Source of the DNA: Streptomyces sp. SCSIO 75703
GTDB lineage: Bacteria; Actinomycetota; Actinomycetes; Streptomycetales; Streptomycetaceae
Length of the DNA: 64,000 nt
Assembly (NCBI RefSeq): GCF_036607905.1
Contig: NZ_CP144555.1
Span: 2,728,001 to 2,792,000, forward strand
Direction: 5' to 3'
The position numbers were made by a program, and so were the translations under genes. Below, in pieces: positions 8,642 to 16,729 of the stretch. Below the pieces are notes generated by a model. That model worked only from the letters and a program-made list of their open reading frames with translations. It had not been told where the DNA came from and made no database searches. Position 1 is the first letter of the stretch, and every line of letters starts with the position of its first letter.

Positions 8642-9175
8642 CTACGGCAGGTCCCCGCCACGGCGGCGACGGGCGCGCAGCACCGCGTCCAGGGAGAGGA
8701 ACGGGGCGCCGGCGAGCACCAGGGGCAGCCAGGCCACGAGGTACACGAGGTCGTTGCCGTAGTAGTAGGGGTCGGTGGCCCAGCTCACGGTCAGCCAGAG
8801 GCTGAGCGAGATCAGCGCGCCGCCGAGCGCCGCCAGGCGGGCCAGCAGGCCGAGGAGGGTGCCGATGCCGACGGCCACCTCGCCCAGGGCGATGGCGTGG
8901 CCGAAGCCGGGCGGGTTGCGCAGGGCCAGGTCGACGAGCGCGGGCAGGGCGGAGGAGTCGCGGACGGCCCGCATCATGTCGCCGACGGAACCCGCGCCCG
9001 CGTCCTTCGCGAAGGCGCTGTCGGTGAGCTTGTCGAGGCCCGCGTAGAGGAAGGTGACGCCGAGGAAGATCCGCAGCGGGATCAGGGCGTACCGGGAGGC
9101 GGGCGCCCGTGGCCCCGCCCCGGCGGGCGGCGAGAGAGCGGTGTCCCCGTCCGTACGCGTGCCGTGAGCCCTCAC
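8642..9175 (-). CDS. DoxX-family membrane protein
   Basis: 177-residue membrane protein with a four-helix DoxX core: LRIFLGVTFLYAGLDKLTD near residue 33, then helices GEVAVGIGTLLGLLARLAAL and LSLWLTVSWA, and YLVAWLPLVLAG at the end. DoxX relatives work with thioredoxin-like or superoxide-linked partners in the membrane, but the role in Streptomyces is unknown. The GTG at 9175 has GGGAGG about 10 bases upstream. Transcribed convergently with the PspC operon and tandem with the membrane-protein gene at 9511-10803. Confidence 0.85.
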   Translation of the reverse strand: MRAHGTRTDGDTALSPPAGAGPRAPASRYALIPLRIFLGVTFLYAGLDKLTDSAFAKDAGAGSVGDMMRAVRDSSALPALVDLALRNPPGFGHAIALGEVAVGIGTLLGLLARLAALGGALISLSLWLTVSWATDPYYYGNDLVYLVAWLPLVLAGAPFLSLDAVLRARRRRGGDLP

Positions 9176-9510
9176 TGCCGCCGCCTCCCACCAACACCGT
9201 CCCGGGACCTCAGGAGACCATACGCACGCCGGCCCGCACAGTGCTCAATCGCGCCGCGGGGGGATCCCCCGGGTACGGACACCGGCCCGGCAGCGGGACC
9301 GGGGGGACGGCCGGCCCGCGGACGCGCCGCGGGGCCCGCGGGCGACGGCGGCACGGGGCGGCGCCGGGCCCCGGCGGGCCGGAACCCCACAGACCGAAGC
9401 GCCACCGGGCCGGGGCACACCGGACCGCACCGCCGCCGCCCCGAGCCGTCGCCAGGCCGAGCCGCCACCGGGCCGGGGCGCGGGGCCAGGCCGGGGCGCG
9501 GGGCCTGGGG
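9176..9510. other. GC-rich intergenic gap with short direct repeats
   Basis: 335 bases with no supported gene. The 17-mer GGCCGGGGCGCGGGGCC occurs at 9471-9487 and 9489-9505, and CGCCACCGGGCCGGGGC occurs twice (near 9400 and 9463). Reading frames here are compositional. Confidence 0.5.
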
Positions 9511-10803
9511 TCAGTCCGTCACGTCGATGGCGTAGCGGTTCGTCTCGACGCCGGCGCTGGTGACGACCTGGACCTCCACCCGGCCCGGTTCCACGTCCGC
9601 GGGTACCGGCACGGTCAGCCGGTCGTCCGCCGGGTTGCTGAAGCCGCCGGTGACCGGGACCAGCGGGACGTGGACGTGGACGGTGCCGACGCGGACCACC
9701 ATGCGGGCCAGCCGGTCGGCGCGCTGGGCGCCCGGCGGCACGAAGCCCGCGCCCCGGATCTCGATGTCGTCGCCGGTGCGGATCGGCGCGTCCAGGTCGC
9801 CCGCCTCCCGCGCCCGGACCACCGAGAGGATGACCGGACGCCCGCCCTCCGCGTACTTGCCGGCGAGGTAGGTCGCGGCGGAGACCAGCACCACCACGGC
9901 GAGCCCCCAGGGCAGGTCGGGCAGTTGCTCGGGGCGGCGGGCCAGCCGGACCGCCGCGAAGACCAGGGCGACCGCGCCGATCACGACGTACTGGATGTCG
10001 GTGAAGGTGCCGCGGCCCGCGTCGTCGGTGAGCAGGTCGGCGGCGCGCGGCCGGTCCGCCCGCACCTTCTGGAGCCGCTGGCCGAGCACGCGCGTGCCGA
10101 CCACCCGCCGCACCAGTACGGCGATCCCGCAGACCACGGCGAGCACCGTCACCGCCCCGGCGCCGCGGGCCAGTTCGAGCCCGGCGATCAGGTCGTCCCG
10201 CCGCGCGTGTCCGGAGGCGGCGATCAGTTGCCCGGCGAGGACCAGCACGGCGTACGCGACGAACAGGACCCAGGCCGCCGCGACCGCGCGGGAGGTGGAG
10301 AGCCGGTTGTCCTCGCCGAGGACCGGGGCCAGCGCCCCGCCCCGCGCCCGGTGGAACCAGGACGCGGCCGTCAGCGCCAGGGCCACCACCACGGCGGCGG
10401 CGAGCCCGGCGGTGCGGGCCGCCGTCCAGCCGGTGCCGATCGCGGTGAGCGCCTGCACCAGCAGCGTCAGCACCACCCCGGCCCACACGGTGAGGGCGGT
10501 GCGGCGCCACAGGCCGGCGAGCCACGCCTCGCCCTCGGCCCGGCCGCGTTCGGCGACGAGTTCGGCGGACTGGGCGAGTTCCTCGGAGATCCACTGACGT
10601 GACGCCGGGGCCGAGTGGGCCACCGCGGCCGGCAGTCCCTGCCCGGCCGCGAACTCGTCCCGGCGCAGCAGGAACGCGGCGACCGCCCGGCGGTGCCCCT
10701 CCCGGGCGCCGTGCGGGCAGTCACCGCAGGTGCAGCCACCGCCGTGGGCCGTCTCGTACCCACCGCCGGGGCCTTGGCCGCCCCTCGCCTCCTGTACCGC
10801 CAC
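9511..10803 (-). CDS. Conserved membrane protein with Cys-rich N-terminus and IPT-like tail, function unknown
   Basis: 430 residues. A short Cys cluster (CTCGDCPHG) opens the protein, followed by a charged helical segment and about seven membrane helices from residue 90 to 320; the C-terminal 110 residues are a soluble beta-rich domain (ADRLARMVVRVGTVHVHVPL, DVEPGRVEVQVVT). I do not recognise a named family. CxCxxC suggests metal or redox binding, which is not proven. The GTG at 10803 (VAVQEARGG) is preferred; a GTG at 10839 in the same frame would add 12 residues. Upstream, GTGTTGTCG occurs twice in tandem. Confidence 0.7.
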   Translation of the reverse strand: MAVQEARGGQGPGGGYETAHGGGCTCGDCPHGAREGHRRAVAAFLLRRDEFAAGQGLPAAVAHSAPASRQWISEELAQSAELVAERGRAEGEAWLAGLWRRTALTVWAGVVLTLLVQALTAIGTGWTAARTAGLAAAVVVALALTAASWFHRARGGALAPVLGEDNRLSTSRAVAAAWVLFVAYAVLVLAGQLIAASGHARRDDLIAGLELARGAGAVTVLAVVCGIAVLVRRVVGTRVLGQRLQKVRADRPRAADLLTDDAGRGTFTDIQYVVIGAVALVFAAVRLARRPEQLPDLPWGLAVVVLVSAATYLAGKYAEGGRPVILSVVRAREAGDLDAPIRTGDDIEIRGAGFVPPGAQRADRLARMVVRVGTVHVHVPLVPVTGGFSNPADDRLTVPVPADVEPGRVEVQVVTSAGVETNRYAIDVTD

Positions 10804-11025
10804 GCCCGACGCCCGCCTTTCCGCACTCCCGCGCCGCACTCCCGCGCCCCATCCGGCGACAACACCGCGACAACACCCGCAAATCCCTTGTGATGACAGC
10901 GAATTGTGCCGTACCCGACCGGGCCCGCGCCCGTCGCCCCCGGCCCGGCCTCTCCCGAACGGGTGATGCGACGATCACCGTGTTGACACGGGGGCGCGCG
11001 GTCCGGAAGAACCCGTCCGCCGGGC

Positions 11026-11862
11026 TCAGTCGAACAGGTCGGGTTCACCCCGGCTGACCTGCTGCCACAACGGCTGGTAATTGATCCACGCGACCAGGTC
11101 CCCGCCGAGCTGTTCCCGGGTGGCGACCGCCTGCCGGTGGTCGATCGGCACCGGCCGGCCCGCCGCCCTCGCCGCGAGCTGCACCTGGCAGGAGCGCTCC
11201 ATGGAGAGGAACCACCAGGCCGCCGCGTCCACCGAGCCGCCCACCGTGAGCAGCCCGTGGTTGCGCAGCACGAGCGCCTTGCCGGAGCCGAGCGCCTCCG
11301 CGATCCGCCGCCCCTCCCCGGCGTCGACGGCGACCCCGGAGTAGCGGTCGTACAGGGCGTGGTCCTCGTAGAAGGCGCAGCTCTCCTGCGTGAGGGGGTC
11401 GAGCAGGTCGGCGAGGGAGGCCAGCGCGCGCCCGTGCACGGAGTGGCAGTGGACCACCGCGACGACGTCGGGGCGGGCGGCGTGCACCTGGGAGTGGACG
11501 GTGAAGGCGGCCTGGTTCACGTGGTGGGCGCCCTCCACCACCTGGCCGTCGGCGTTGACCAGCACCAGATCGCTCACCCGGACGTGACCGAAGGGCATCC
11601 CGAACGGGTTCACCCAGAAGCAGTCGCCGAACTCCGGGTCGCGGGCGGTGATGTGGCCGGAGACCCCGTCCTCGAACCCGTGGCGGCCGAAGAGCCGCAG
11701 GGCCCCGGCGAGCCGTTCCTTGCGGTACCGGCGTTCGTCCTCGACCGAGTCGTGCCGGGGCGGCATGGCGAACCGCAGCCGGTCGGCCGGCACCGGCGCC
11801 GGGGCGGCCGGGGGCGCCTCGCGCGTGCCGCGCGGGTGGTCTGTGGCACGGGATTGCTCCAT
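11026..11862 (-). CDS. Class II aldolase/adducin family protein
   Basis: 278-residue member of the zinc-dependent class II aldolase/adducin family (L-fuculose-phosphate and ribulose-phosphate epimerase relatives). The hallmark residues are present: FEDGVSGHITARDP (N-terminal phosphate loop region), VVHCHSVHG (two zinc His) and LVLRNHGLLTVG (third zinc His). Adducin-like bacterial members often lack a known substrate, so only family level is given. The ATG at 11862 is 6 bases after TAACTT on this strand, suggesting a leaderless mRNA. Divergent from the flavin-fold protein gene. Confidence 0.88.
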   Translation of the reverse strand: MEQSRATDHPRGTREAPPAAPAPVPADRLRFAMPPRHDSVEDERRYRKERLAGALRLFGRHGFEDGVSGHITARDPEFGDCFWVNPFGMPFGHVRVSDLVLVNADGQVVEGAHHVNQAAFTVHSQVHAARPDVVAVVHCHSVHGRALASLADLLDPLTQESCAFYEDHALYDRYSGVAVDAGEGRRIAEALGSGKALVLRNHGLLTVGGSVDAAAWWFLSMERSCQVQLAARAAGRPVPIDHRQAVATREQLGGDLVAWINYQPLWQQVSRGEPDLFD

Positions 11863-11984
11863 GGGCGGAAGTTACCGTCCGTGAAGCCAAGAGGACAGTT
11901 CTCTTCGGTAAAGACCGGCGTCTTCCGGCAGACCCGATCGATGCCGGACAGAAGATGTCGAGTTTCGGGCGCAGACTCGGGAGC

Positions 11985-12479
11985 ATGACACCGAGCACCG
12001 CGCCCTGGTCCCGCTTCACCACCGACGCACCCGAGTCGGCCGCCGCCGTCGAGGCACGGTTCGCCGCCCGGCCCCACCACACGCTGGCGACGCTGCGCAG
12101 GGACGGCGCGCCGCGCACGTCGGGGCTGGAGGTGCGCTTCCTCGGCGGAGAGCTGTGGCTCGGGATGATGCCCGGCTCGCTCAAGGCGCTCGACCTGCGC
12201 CGCGACCCGCGCTTCGCGCTCCAGGCCAACCCCGGCGACGGCACCGGCATGGGCGGCGGGGACGTCCGGATCGCGGGGCGGGCGGTCGAGGTGGCGGGCG
12301 ACGGGCCCGAGGAGGAGGCGCTGCGGGCCGCGTACGTCGAAGAGGTGGAACCGCCGCAGCCGTTCCACCTCTTCCGGGCCGAGGTGTCGGAGGTCGTCCG
12401 GACCACCGTCGAGGACGACCTGCTGGTCGTCCGTCTCTGGCGGCCCGGCGAACCCCTGCGCACCCTCAGGCGCGCGTAG
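11985..12479 (+). CDS. Pyridoxamine 5'-phosphate oxidase-like (split-barrel flavin/F420) protein
   Basis: 164 residues with the split beta-barrel of the PPOX superfamily: HHTLATLRRDGAPRTSGLEV then ELWLGMMPGSLKALDLRRDPRFALQ, typical of F420- or FMN-binding actinobacterial members. The substrate is not predictable. ATG 11985 (MTPSTAP) is chosen over ATG 11955 because GGGAG sits just upstream and homologous folds begin shortly after. Convergent with guaA. Confidence 0.82.
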   Translation: MTPSTAPWSRFTTDAPESAAAVEARFAARPHHTLATLRRDGAPRTSGLEVRFLGGELWLGMMPGSLKALDLRRDPRFALQANPGDGTGMGGGDVRIAGRAVEVAGDGPEEEALRAAYVEEVEPPQPFHLFRAEVSEVVRTTVEDDLLVVRLWRPGEPLRTLRRA

Positions 12480-12524
12480 GCGGGCGCGCGGGCGTGCGGT
12501 CCGGGACGGCACGCCCCGGGCCCG

Positions 12525-14105
12525 CTACTCCCACTCGATGGTCCCCGGCGGCTTCGACGTGATGTCGAGGACGACCCGGTTGACCTCCGCGACCTCGTTG
12601 GTGATCCGGGTGGAGATCCGGGAGAGCACGTCGTACGGCAGCCGGGACCAGTCGGCCGTCATGGCGTCCTCGCTGGAGACCGGGCGCAGCACGATCGGGT
12701 GACCGTAGGTGCGGCCGTCGCCCTGGACGCCGACCGAGCGGACGTCGGCGAGCAGCACCACGGGGCACTGCCAGATCTGGCGGTCGAGTCCGGCCGCGGT
12801 CAGCTCCTCGCGGGCGATGGCGTCGGCCTCGCGCAGCAGGTCCAGCCGGTCCTTGGTCACCTCGCCGACGATGCGGATGCCGAGGCCCGGCCCGGGGAAC
12901 GGCTGGCGCTGGACGATCTCGTCCGGCAGGCCCAGCTCCTGGCCGACCATCCGGACCTCGTCCTTGAAGAGCTGGCGCAGCGGCTCGACGAGCTGGAACT
13001 CCAGGTCCTCGGGGAGGCCGCCCACGTTGTGGTGGGACTTGATGTTGGCGGTGCCGGTGCCGCCGCCGGACTCGACGACGTCCGGGTAGAGGGTGCCCTG
13101 CACCAGGAACTCCACGGCCGGGCCCGCGTCGGCGACGATCTCGGCCTGGGCCTGCTCGAAGACCCGGATGAACTCGCGGCCGATGATCTTCCGCTTCTCC
13201 TCGGGGTCCGAGACCCCCTTGAGCGCGTTCAGGAACCGCTCGCCGGCGTCGACGACCTTGAGCTGGACGCCGGTCGCGGCGACGAAGTCCTTCTCGACCT
13301 GTTCGGTCTCGCCCTTGCGCATCAGGCCGTGGTCGACGTAGACGCAGGTGAGCTGGTGGCCGATGGCCCGCTGGACGAGGGCGGCGGCGACGGCGGAGTC
13401 CACGCCTCCGGAGAGGCCGCAGATGGCGCGCTTGTCGCCGACCCGCTCGCGGATCGCGGCGACCTGCTCCTCGATCACGCTGCCGGTGGTCCAGGACGGG
13501 GTGAGGCCGGCGCCGCGGTACAGGAAGTGCTCCAGCACCTGCTGACCGTGCGTGGAGTGCATCACCTCGGGGTGGTACTGGACGCCGTAGAGCCGCTTCT
13601 CGTCGTTCTCGAAGGCGGCGACGGGGACGACCTCGGTGGAGGCGGTGACGGTGAAGCCCTCGGGGGCGGCGGAGCAGGCGTCGCCGTGGGACATCCACAC
13701 GGACTGCTCGGCCGGGGTGCCCTCGAAGAGGGTGGAGGACGGCCGGGAGACCGTCATGCGGGTGCCGCCGTACTCGCGGGCGCCGGAGTTGTCCACGGTG
13801 CCGCCGAGGGCCTGCGCCATGAGCTGGAAGCCGTAGCACATGCCGAACACCGGTACGCCGGCCTCGAACAGGGCGCGGTCGACGGTGGGGGCGCCGGGCT
13901 CGTACACCGAGGAGGGGCCGCCGGAGAGGATGATGGCCGCGGGCTTGCGGGCGAGCATCTCCGCGACCGGCGTGCTGCTCGGCACGATCTCGCTGTAGAC
14001 CCGCGCCTCGCGGACGCGACGGGCGATGAGCTGGGCGTACTGCGCGCCGAAGTCGACGACCAGGACGGTGTCGGGGGCGGCGGCAGCGGAAGTCGCTGAT
14101 GACAC
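12525..14105 (-). CDS. guaA: GMP synthase (glutamine-hydrolysing)
   Basis: Converts XMP to GMP using ATP and glutamine, the last step of guanine nucleotide synthesis. 526 residues, normal family length. N-terminal class I amidotransferase with GMCYGFQ (Cys90) and the QYHPEV His; ATP pyrophosphatase domain with PP-loop SGGVDSA near residue 231; C-terminal dimerisation domain ending KPPGTIEWE, the universal GuaA tail. GTG start at 14105 with GGAAGG 6 bases upstream. guaB and guaB3 of the same pathway lie 20 kb away. Divergent from the chorismate mutase leader. Confidence 0.98.
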   Translation of the reverse strand: MSSATSAAAAPDTVLVVDFGAQYAQLIARRVREARVYSEIVPSSTPVAEMLARKPAAIILSGGPSSVYEPGAPTVDRALFEAGVPVFGMCYGFQLMAQALGGTVDNSGAREYGGTRMTVSRPSSTLFEGTPAEQSVWMSHGDACSAAPEGFTVTASTEVVPVAAFENDEKRLYGVQYHPEVMHSTHGQQVLEHFLYRGAGLTPSWTTGSVIEEQVAAIRERVGDKRAICGLSGGVDSAVAAALVQRAIGHQLTCVYVDHGLMRKGETEQVEKDFVAATGVQLKVVDAGERFLNALKGVSDPEEKRKIIGREFIRVFEQAQAEIVADAGPAVEFLVQGTLYPDVVESGGGTGTANIKSHHNVGGLPEDLEFQLVEPLRQLFKDEVRMVGQELGLPDEIVQRQPFPGPGLGIRIVGEVTKDRLDLLREADAIAREELTAAGLDRQIWQCPVVLLADVRSVGVQGDGRTYGHPIVLRPVSSEDAMTADWSRLPYDVLSRISTRITNEVAEVNRVVLDITSKPPGTIEWE

Positions 14106-14262
14106 GGGGTGCCTTCCGGCGGTCGGGCGGGGTCTGGTGCCCCCGAGTCTACCGAGGCTCCGGGGTGCCACCGCCCCGGCCGCCCGCCCGGCACCCGCTC
14201 CCCCGCGCCCCCGGGCCGCGCCCGCGCCGCCTCCCGCACCGTGTCTCACGATGCGAACCGGC

Positions 14263-14291
14263 TTGGACACGGTGCGTCCGCCCGGCATACT
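14263..14291 (+). promoter_or_regulatory. Promoter giving a leaderless transcript upstream of chorismate mutase
   Basis: TTGGAC (14263-14268) and CATACT (14286-14291) are spaced by 17 bases. The ATG of a 23-codon ORF starts 7 bases after the -10 box, where transcription would begin, so this ORF would sit at the very 5' end of the mRNA. Confidence 0.6.
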
Positions 14292-14297
14292 GGGCCC

Positions 14298-14369
14298 ATG
14301 CTCACGCACCCGGCCTTCCTCTTTACCTATGGCAACCGGCCCACCGGCTGCCATGGTCGTGCTGCTTGA
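14298..14369 (+). CDS. Candidate aromatic-amino-acid leader peptide for chorismate mutase
   Basis: A 23-codon ORF ([20 protein letters not shown] + RAA) at the predicted transcription start. It has Phe-Leu-Phe-Thr-Tyr at codons 7-11 with TTT and TAT, codons that are rare at this GC content, and ends with GGT CGT GCT GCT, unlike neighbouring genes. A hairpin (14330-14353) begins within the Tyr codon, and further hairpins lie before the chorismate mutase start at 14482. This matches ribosome-mediated attenuation sensing charged tRNA-Phe or tRNA-Tyr. That role is inference; I know of no description of this peptide. The conservation of the ORF is the decisive test. Confidence 0.55.
   Translation: MLTHPAFLFTYGNRPTGCHGRAA
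14330..14353 (+). other. Hairpin inside the leader ORF
   Basis: TGGCA a CCGG ccca CCGG c TGCCA: 5 + 4 base pairs around a 1x1 internal mismatch with a 4-base loop. It starts at the Tyr codon of the leader ORF, so a ribosome stalled on the aromatic codons would block it. Confidence 0.6.
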
Positions 14370-14392
14370 GCCACTGACAAGCGACTTCCCAG

Positions 14393-14420
14393 GCGCCCCG
14401 GGCCACTCGGTCCGGGGTGT
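14393..14420 (+). other. Hairpin between leader ORF and chorismate mutase
   Basis: CCCCGG (14396-14401) pairs with CCGGGG (14412-14417) and the stem extends outward by G-U, C-G and G-U pairs, with a 10-base loop. No U-tract follows, so it could be an attenuator part or an anti-structure rather than a simple terminator. Confidence 0.45.
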
Positions 14421-14446
14421 CTGCCGTGTCCGGGCCGTGTGGGACC

Positions 14447-14466
14447 GGGGCCACCGCACCGGCCCC
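14447..14466 (+). promoter_or_regulatory. Hairpin next to the chorismate mutase ribosome binding site
   Basis: GGGGCC (14447-14452) pairs with GGCCCC (14461-14466), 8-base loop. The stem ends 1-2 bases before the GAAGGAG ribosome binding site (14468-14474), which makes control of translation initiation possible. Confidence 0.45.
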
Positions 14467-14481
14467 CGAAGGAGCCCCGCC

Positions 14482-14835
14482 ATGACCGCCACCGCCACCA
14501 CCCCCGCCGCCGCTTCCGCCGCCACCGCGCCCGCGCCCGCCGCCCGGCCCGGGACACCGGGTGCCGACCGCACGGGCGCCCGCAGTCCCGAGGCCGCCGA
14601 CGTGATCGCCGGGGCCCGGGACCGCATCGACGCGCTCGACGACCGGATCATCGGCCTCATCCAGGAACGGATGGCCGTCTCCGCGGTCGTCCAGGACGCC
14701 CGCGTCTCCTCCGGCGGCCGGCGCGTGCACCTCTCCCGCGAGATGGAGATCCTCGGCCGCTACCGGGACGCCCTGGGCCGTCCGGGCACCGCGCTCGCGA
14801 TGACCATGCTGGAGCTGTGCCGGGGTCGCATCTGA
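14482..14835 (+). CDS. Chorismate mutase (AroQ class)
   Basis: Rearranges chorismate to prephenate, the branch point to Phe and Tyr. 117 residues: about 35 disordered Ala/Pro/Thr residues, then the AroQ helix ([20 protein letters not shown]), [20 protein letters not shown] with the conserved Arg, and [14 protein letters not shown]. Short monofunctional form with no dehydratase or dehydrogenase domain. ATG 14482 with GAAGGAG at 14468-14474. Preceded on the same transcript by a leader ORF rich in Phe/Tyr codons. Actinobacterial small chorismate mutases often need activation by DAHP synthase, which is not in this window. Confidence 0.88.
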   Translation: MTATATTPAAASAATAPAPAARPGTPGADRTGARSPEAADVIAGARDRIDALDDRIIGLIQERMAVSAVVQDARVSSGGRRVHLSREMEILGRYRDALGRPGTALAMTMLELCRGRI

Positions 14836-14866
14836 GTTCGGGCCCGCTCTCACCCGTACGGCGCGT

Positions 14867-14882
14867 GACCGGCGGGCCGGTC
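14867..14882 (+). terminator. Short terminator after chorismate mutase
   Basis: GACCGG-CGGG-CCGGTC hairpin (6 bp, 4-base loop) followed by GCTTCGTT, 31 bases after the stop codon. Confidence 0.5.
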
Positions 14883-14945
14883 GCTTCGTTGGTCCCGGTG
14901 TCCGTGCCAGCCAGGGGCGGGCCCGAGAGAACCACGCGTGGCTCA

Positions 14946-15075
14946 CCGGGGCGATGAGACGTACGGATCGTGTCGTACGTCGTGGGACCTCGCCCCGGCC
15001 AGTGACCGGACGGCAGGGGACAGCAGCCCGGTCACCCAGATAACGGCCGGTCCCGGGGACGCCCGGGACCGGCCG
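14946..15075 (+). ncRNA. Candidate structured non-coding RNA ending in a terminator
   Basis: Three perfect helices in 130 bases. (1) CCGGGGCG at 14946-14953 pairs with CGCCCCGG at 14991-14998 and encloses GACGTACG (14958-14965) paired with CGTACGTC (14974-14981). (2) GTGACCGG at 15002-15009 pairs with CCGGTCAC at 15028-15035. (3) a 14-bp stem with a GACG loop at 15044-15075 as the likely 3' end. No ORF fits and no obvious -10 box precedes it, so it could be processed from the chorismate mutase mRNA. Strand is assigned from the position of the terminator-like stem. It does not match 6S, SRP, tmRNA or RNase P patterns I know. Confidence 0.4.
15044..15075 (+). terminator. 14-bp perfect hairpin, likely terminator
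   Basis: CGGCCGGTCCCGGG, loop GACG, then the exact complement. No U-tract; such GC-rich hairpins often terminate transcription in Streptomyces. Confidence 0.6.
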
Positions 15076-15251
15076 GACGGACTTCGACACACCGGGCCGT
15101 ACGGCCGCGGTGGCCCCGCCCCGGCACGATGCGGCGCGCGGGCCACCGTCCTCCCGCGACGCGCGGCCCGGCCCCGTACCACCCCCACCCCGAGCGGTGC
15201 GACCCCCCGGCACCGCTCCCGGGCCCGCCGCCGCGACGGCGCCGGCGCCCG

Positions 15252-15293
15252 GCCGGAAGGGCCTCGCGGCCTACGCCGCGAGGCCCTTCCGGC
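15252..15293. terminator. 19-bp perfect hairpin terminator
   Basis: The arm 15252-15270 is the exact complement of 15275-15293 around a CTAC loop, followed by GTTTCCG. It isolates the sortase substrate gene from upstream transcription. Confidence 0.75.
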
Positions 15294-15422
15294 GTTTCCG
15301 TGGCCGCCGCGTCACACGGCACCCCGCCCCCGGGAGCCGTGTGACGCAGGACACATAAATTCTGTGTGAGGTCGAGGACAACCATTCACACCCGTCGGTG
15401 ATCAAACATGCGACTGGACCGA

Positions 15423-15475
15423 ACGGATCGAACAGTTCCCGACGGTTCAACGGATCGAACTCGATCGCATCGAAC
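15423..15475 (+). repeat. Direct repeats upstream of the LAETG protein gene
   Basis: ACGGATCGAAC at 15423-15433 and 15450-15460 (27 apart), with a partial copy GCATCGAAC at 15467-15475. They lie about 100 bases upstream of the start codon and could be regulator sites or part of the untranslated leader. Confidence 0.5.
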
Positions 15476-15564
15476 CAACGGGCCGTACCCGCGCCCCCAC
15501 CGCGGAGGCTTCCCCCTGACTCACGCGTGCCGTCCCACGGCACGCCGGACTACCTGAGGTCTTC

Positions 15565-16590
15565 ATGAAGCTTCGTCGTGCCATGGCAACAGCGGCTGCC
15601 GCGGCGGTCATCGCCCCGGCGGCACTGCTCGCCGCCCCCGCCGCGTACGCCACCGGCGACACGACGCCCGCGCCGGCCGCCACCTCCGACAGCACCGAAC
15701 CCACGGAGCAGGACCCGGCCGGGAACACGGAGACGGAGACCCCCGCCCCGGGCGCCTCCGACACCACCGAGCCCGCCCCCGAGGACACCGCGAGCACCGG
15801 CCCCGGGGAGAACGAAGAGGGCACCGAGGAGGAGACGCCCGCCCCGGGCGCCACCGAGACGACCCCCACCGCCCCGGCGCCGAGCACCTCCGCGCCCGAG
15901 GAGGAGGAGCCCGAGTACCCCGAGACGGGCATCTGCGAGGACAGCAAGGTCGACATGGACATCAGCGGCCTGCCCGGCAAGATCGTGGCCGGCAGCGGCT
16001 GGCACAAGTTCTCGCTGAACGTGGCCAACAACTCGGACTCCACCCTGGAGGAACTGGTCTACCTGGCGGGCGCCTCCAGCGACGCCGACGGCGACGACCT
16101 CTTCCGCAGCAGGCAGGTCCGCCTCCAGGCCTGGAACCCGGACGCCAAGGTCTGGGAGGACCTGGACGAGGACGGCTACGCCGTCGGCTTCGTCGGCCAG
16201 ACCCCGACCCTGGAGCCCGGCTACGAGGTCAGCATCCCGATGCGCGTCGACGTGCGTCCGGGCGCCCCGGTCGGCGCCGGCTTCACGCTCGGCGCGACCA
16301 TCTACGGCGACGCCGAGGGCGACTGCCTCGGCTTCGGCGACGTGTCCTACAAGTTCCGCATCGTCGCCCCGGGCACCGACACCACCGGCTCCAAGCCGCA
16401 GCTCGGCGGCAAGGCCCCGGTCTCGCAGCAGAAGCCGGCGGCCACCACCCCGGTGGTGACCGGCACCCTCGCCGAGACCGGCTCCAGCTCCGCGCTGCCC
16501 ACGATCGCGCTGGCCGGCGGCCTCGCGGTCGCCGTCGGCGGCGGCGCGATGTTCGTGGTCCGGCGCCGCAAGGCGGGCGTCGCGGCCTGA
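15565..16590 (+). CDS. LAETG sortase-anchored surface protein, function unknown
   Basis: 341 residues. Signal peptide at 1-29 (MKLRRAMATAAAA, cleavage near AAYA-TG); an acidic Thr/Pro/Glu-rich spacer at about 30-115 typical of wall-spanning segments; a soluble domain at 116-280 with two Cys (GICEDSKVD, GDCLGFGD) that may form a disulfide; then LAETG at residues 302-306, a membrane helix and RRRK. LAxTG is the signal of class E sortases, which dominate in Streptomyces. ATG 15565 with TGAGGT upstream. No sortase gene is in this window. Confidence 0.88.
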   Translation: MKLRRAMATAAAAAVIAPAALLAAPAAYATGDTTPAPAATSDSTEPTEQDPAGNTETETPAPGASDTTEPAPEDTASTGPGENEEGTEEETPAPGATETTPTAPAPSTSAPEEEEPEYPETGICEDSKVDMDISGLPGKIVAGSGWHKFSLNVANNSDSTLEELVYLAGASSDADGDDLFRSRQVRLQAWNPDAKVWEDLDEDGYAVGFVGQTPTLEPGYEVSIPMRVDVRPGAPVGAGFTLGATIYGDAEGDCLGFGDVSYKFRIVAPGTDTTGSKPQLGGKAPVSQQKPAATTPVVTGTLAETGSSSALPTIALAGGLAVAVGGGAMFVVRRRKAGVAA

Positions 16591-16654
16591 CGCCGACGGC
16601 CGTCGGCGCGTGGGGCCACGGCCCGGCGGGCCGGCGGCCGGCCCGGCACCACCC

Positions 16655-16690
16655 GGAGGACCTGCGCTCGGAGGGGGGCGCAGGTCCTCC
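16655..16690. terminator. 13-bp hairpin terminator between convergent genes
   Basis: 16655-16667 is the exact complement of 16678-16690 with a 10-base loop; TCCCGTCTTCC follows on the plus strand. It serves the LAETG gene and the convergent GMC oxidoreductase gene. Confidence 0.7.
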
Positions 16691-16729
16691 TCCCGTCTTC
16701 CGGGGCCGGCCGCCGCACGCCGCCCGGCG

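Larger units (their letters stand above)
14836..15564. other. 729-base intergenic region with five perfect stem structures
   Basis: No coding frame is supported. Structures in order: small terminator 14867-14882; composite stem 14946-14998; hairpin 15002-15035; 14-bp terminator-like stem 15044-15075; 9-bp hairpin 15192-15218; 19-bp terminator 15252-15293. From 15345 to 15480 the DNA is clearly AT-richer with repeated ATCGAAC motifs and probably holds the promoter of the sortase substrate gene. Confidence 0.7.

Noticed and set aside
14946-15075. SRP, 6S or tmRNA identity of the structured segment
   Set aside because: The GGAA tetraloop of SRP RNA is missing, the size and pairing do not fit 6S RNA, and there is no tRNA-like domain.
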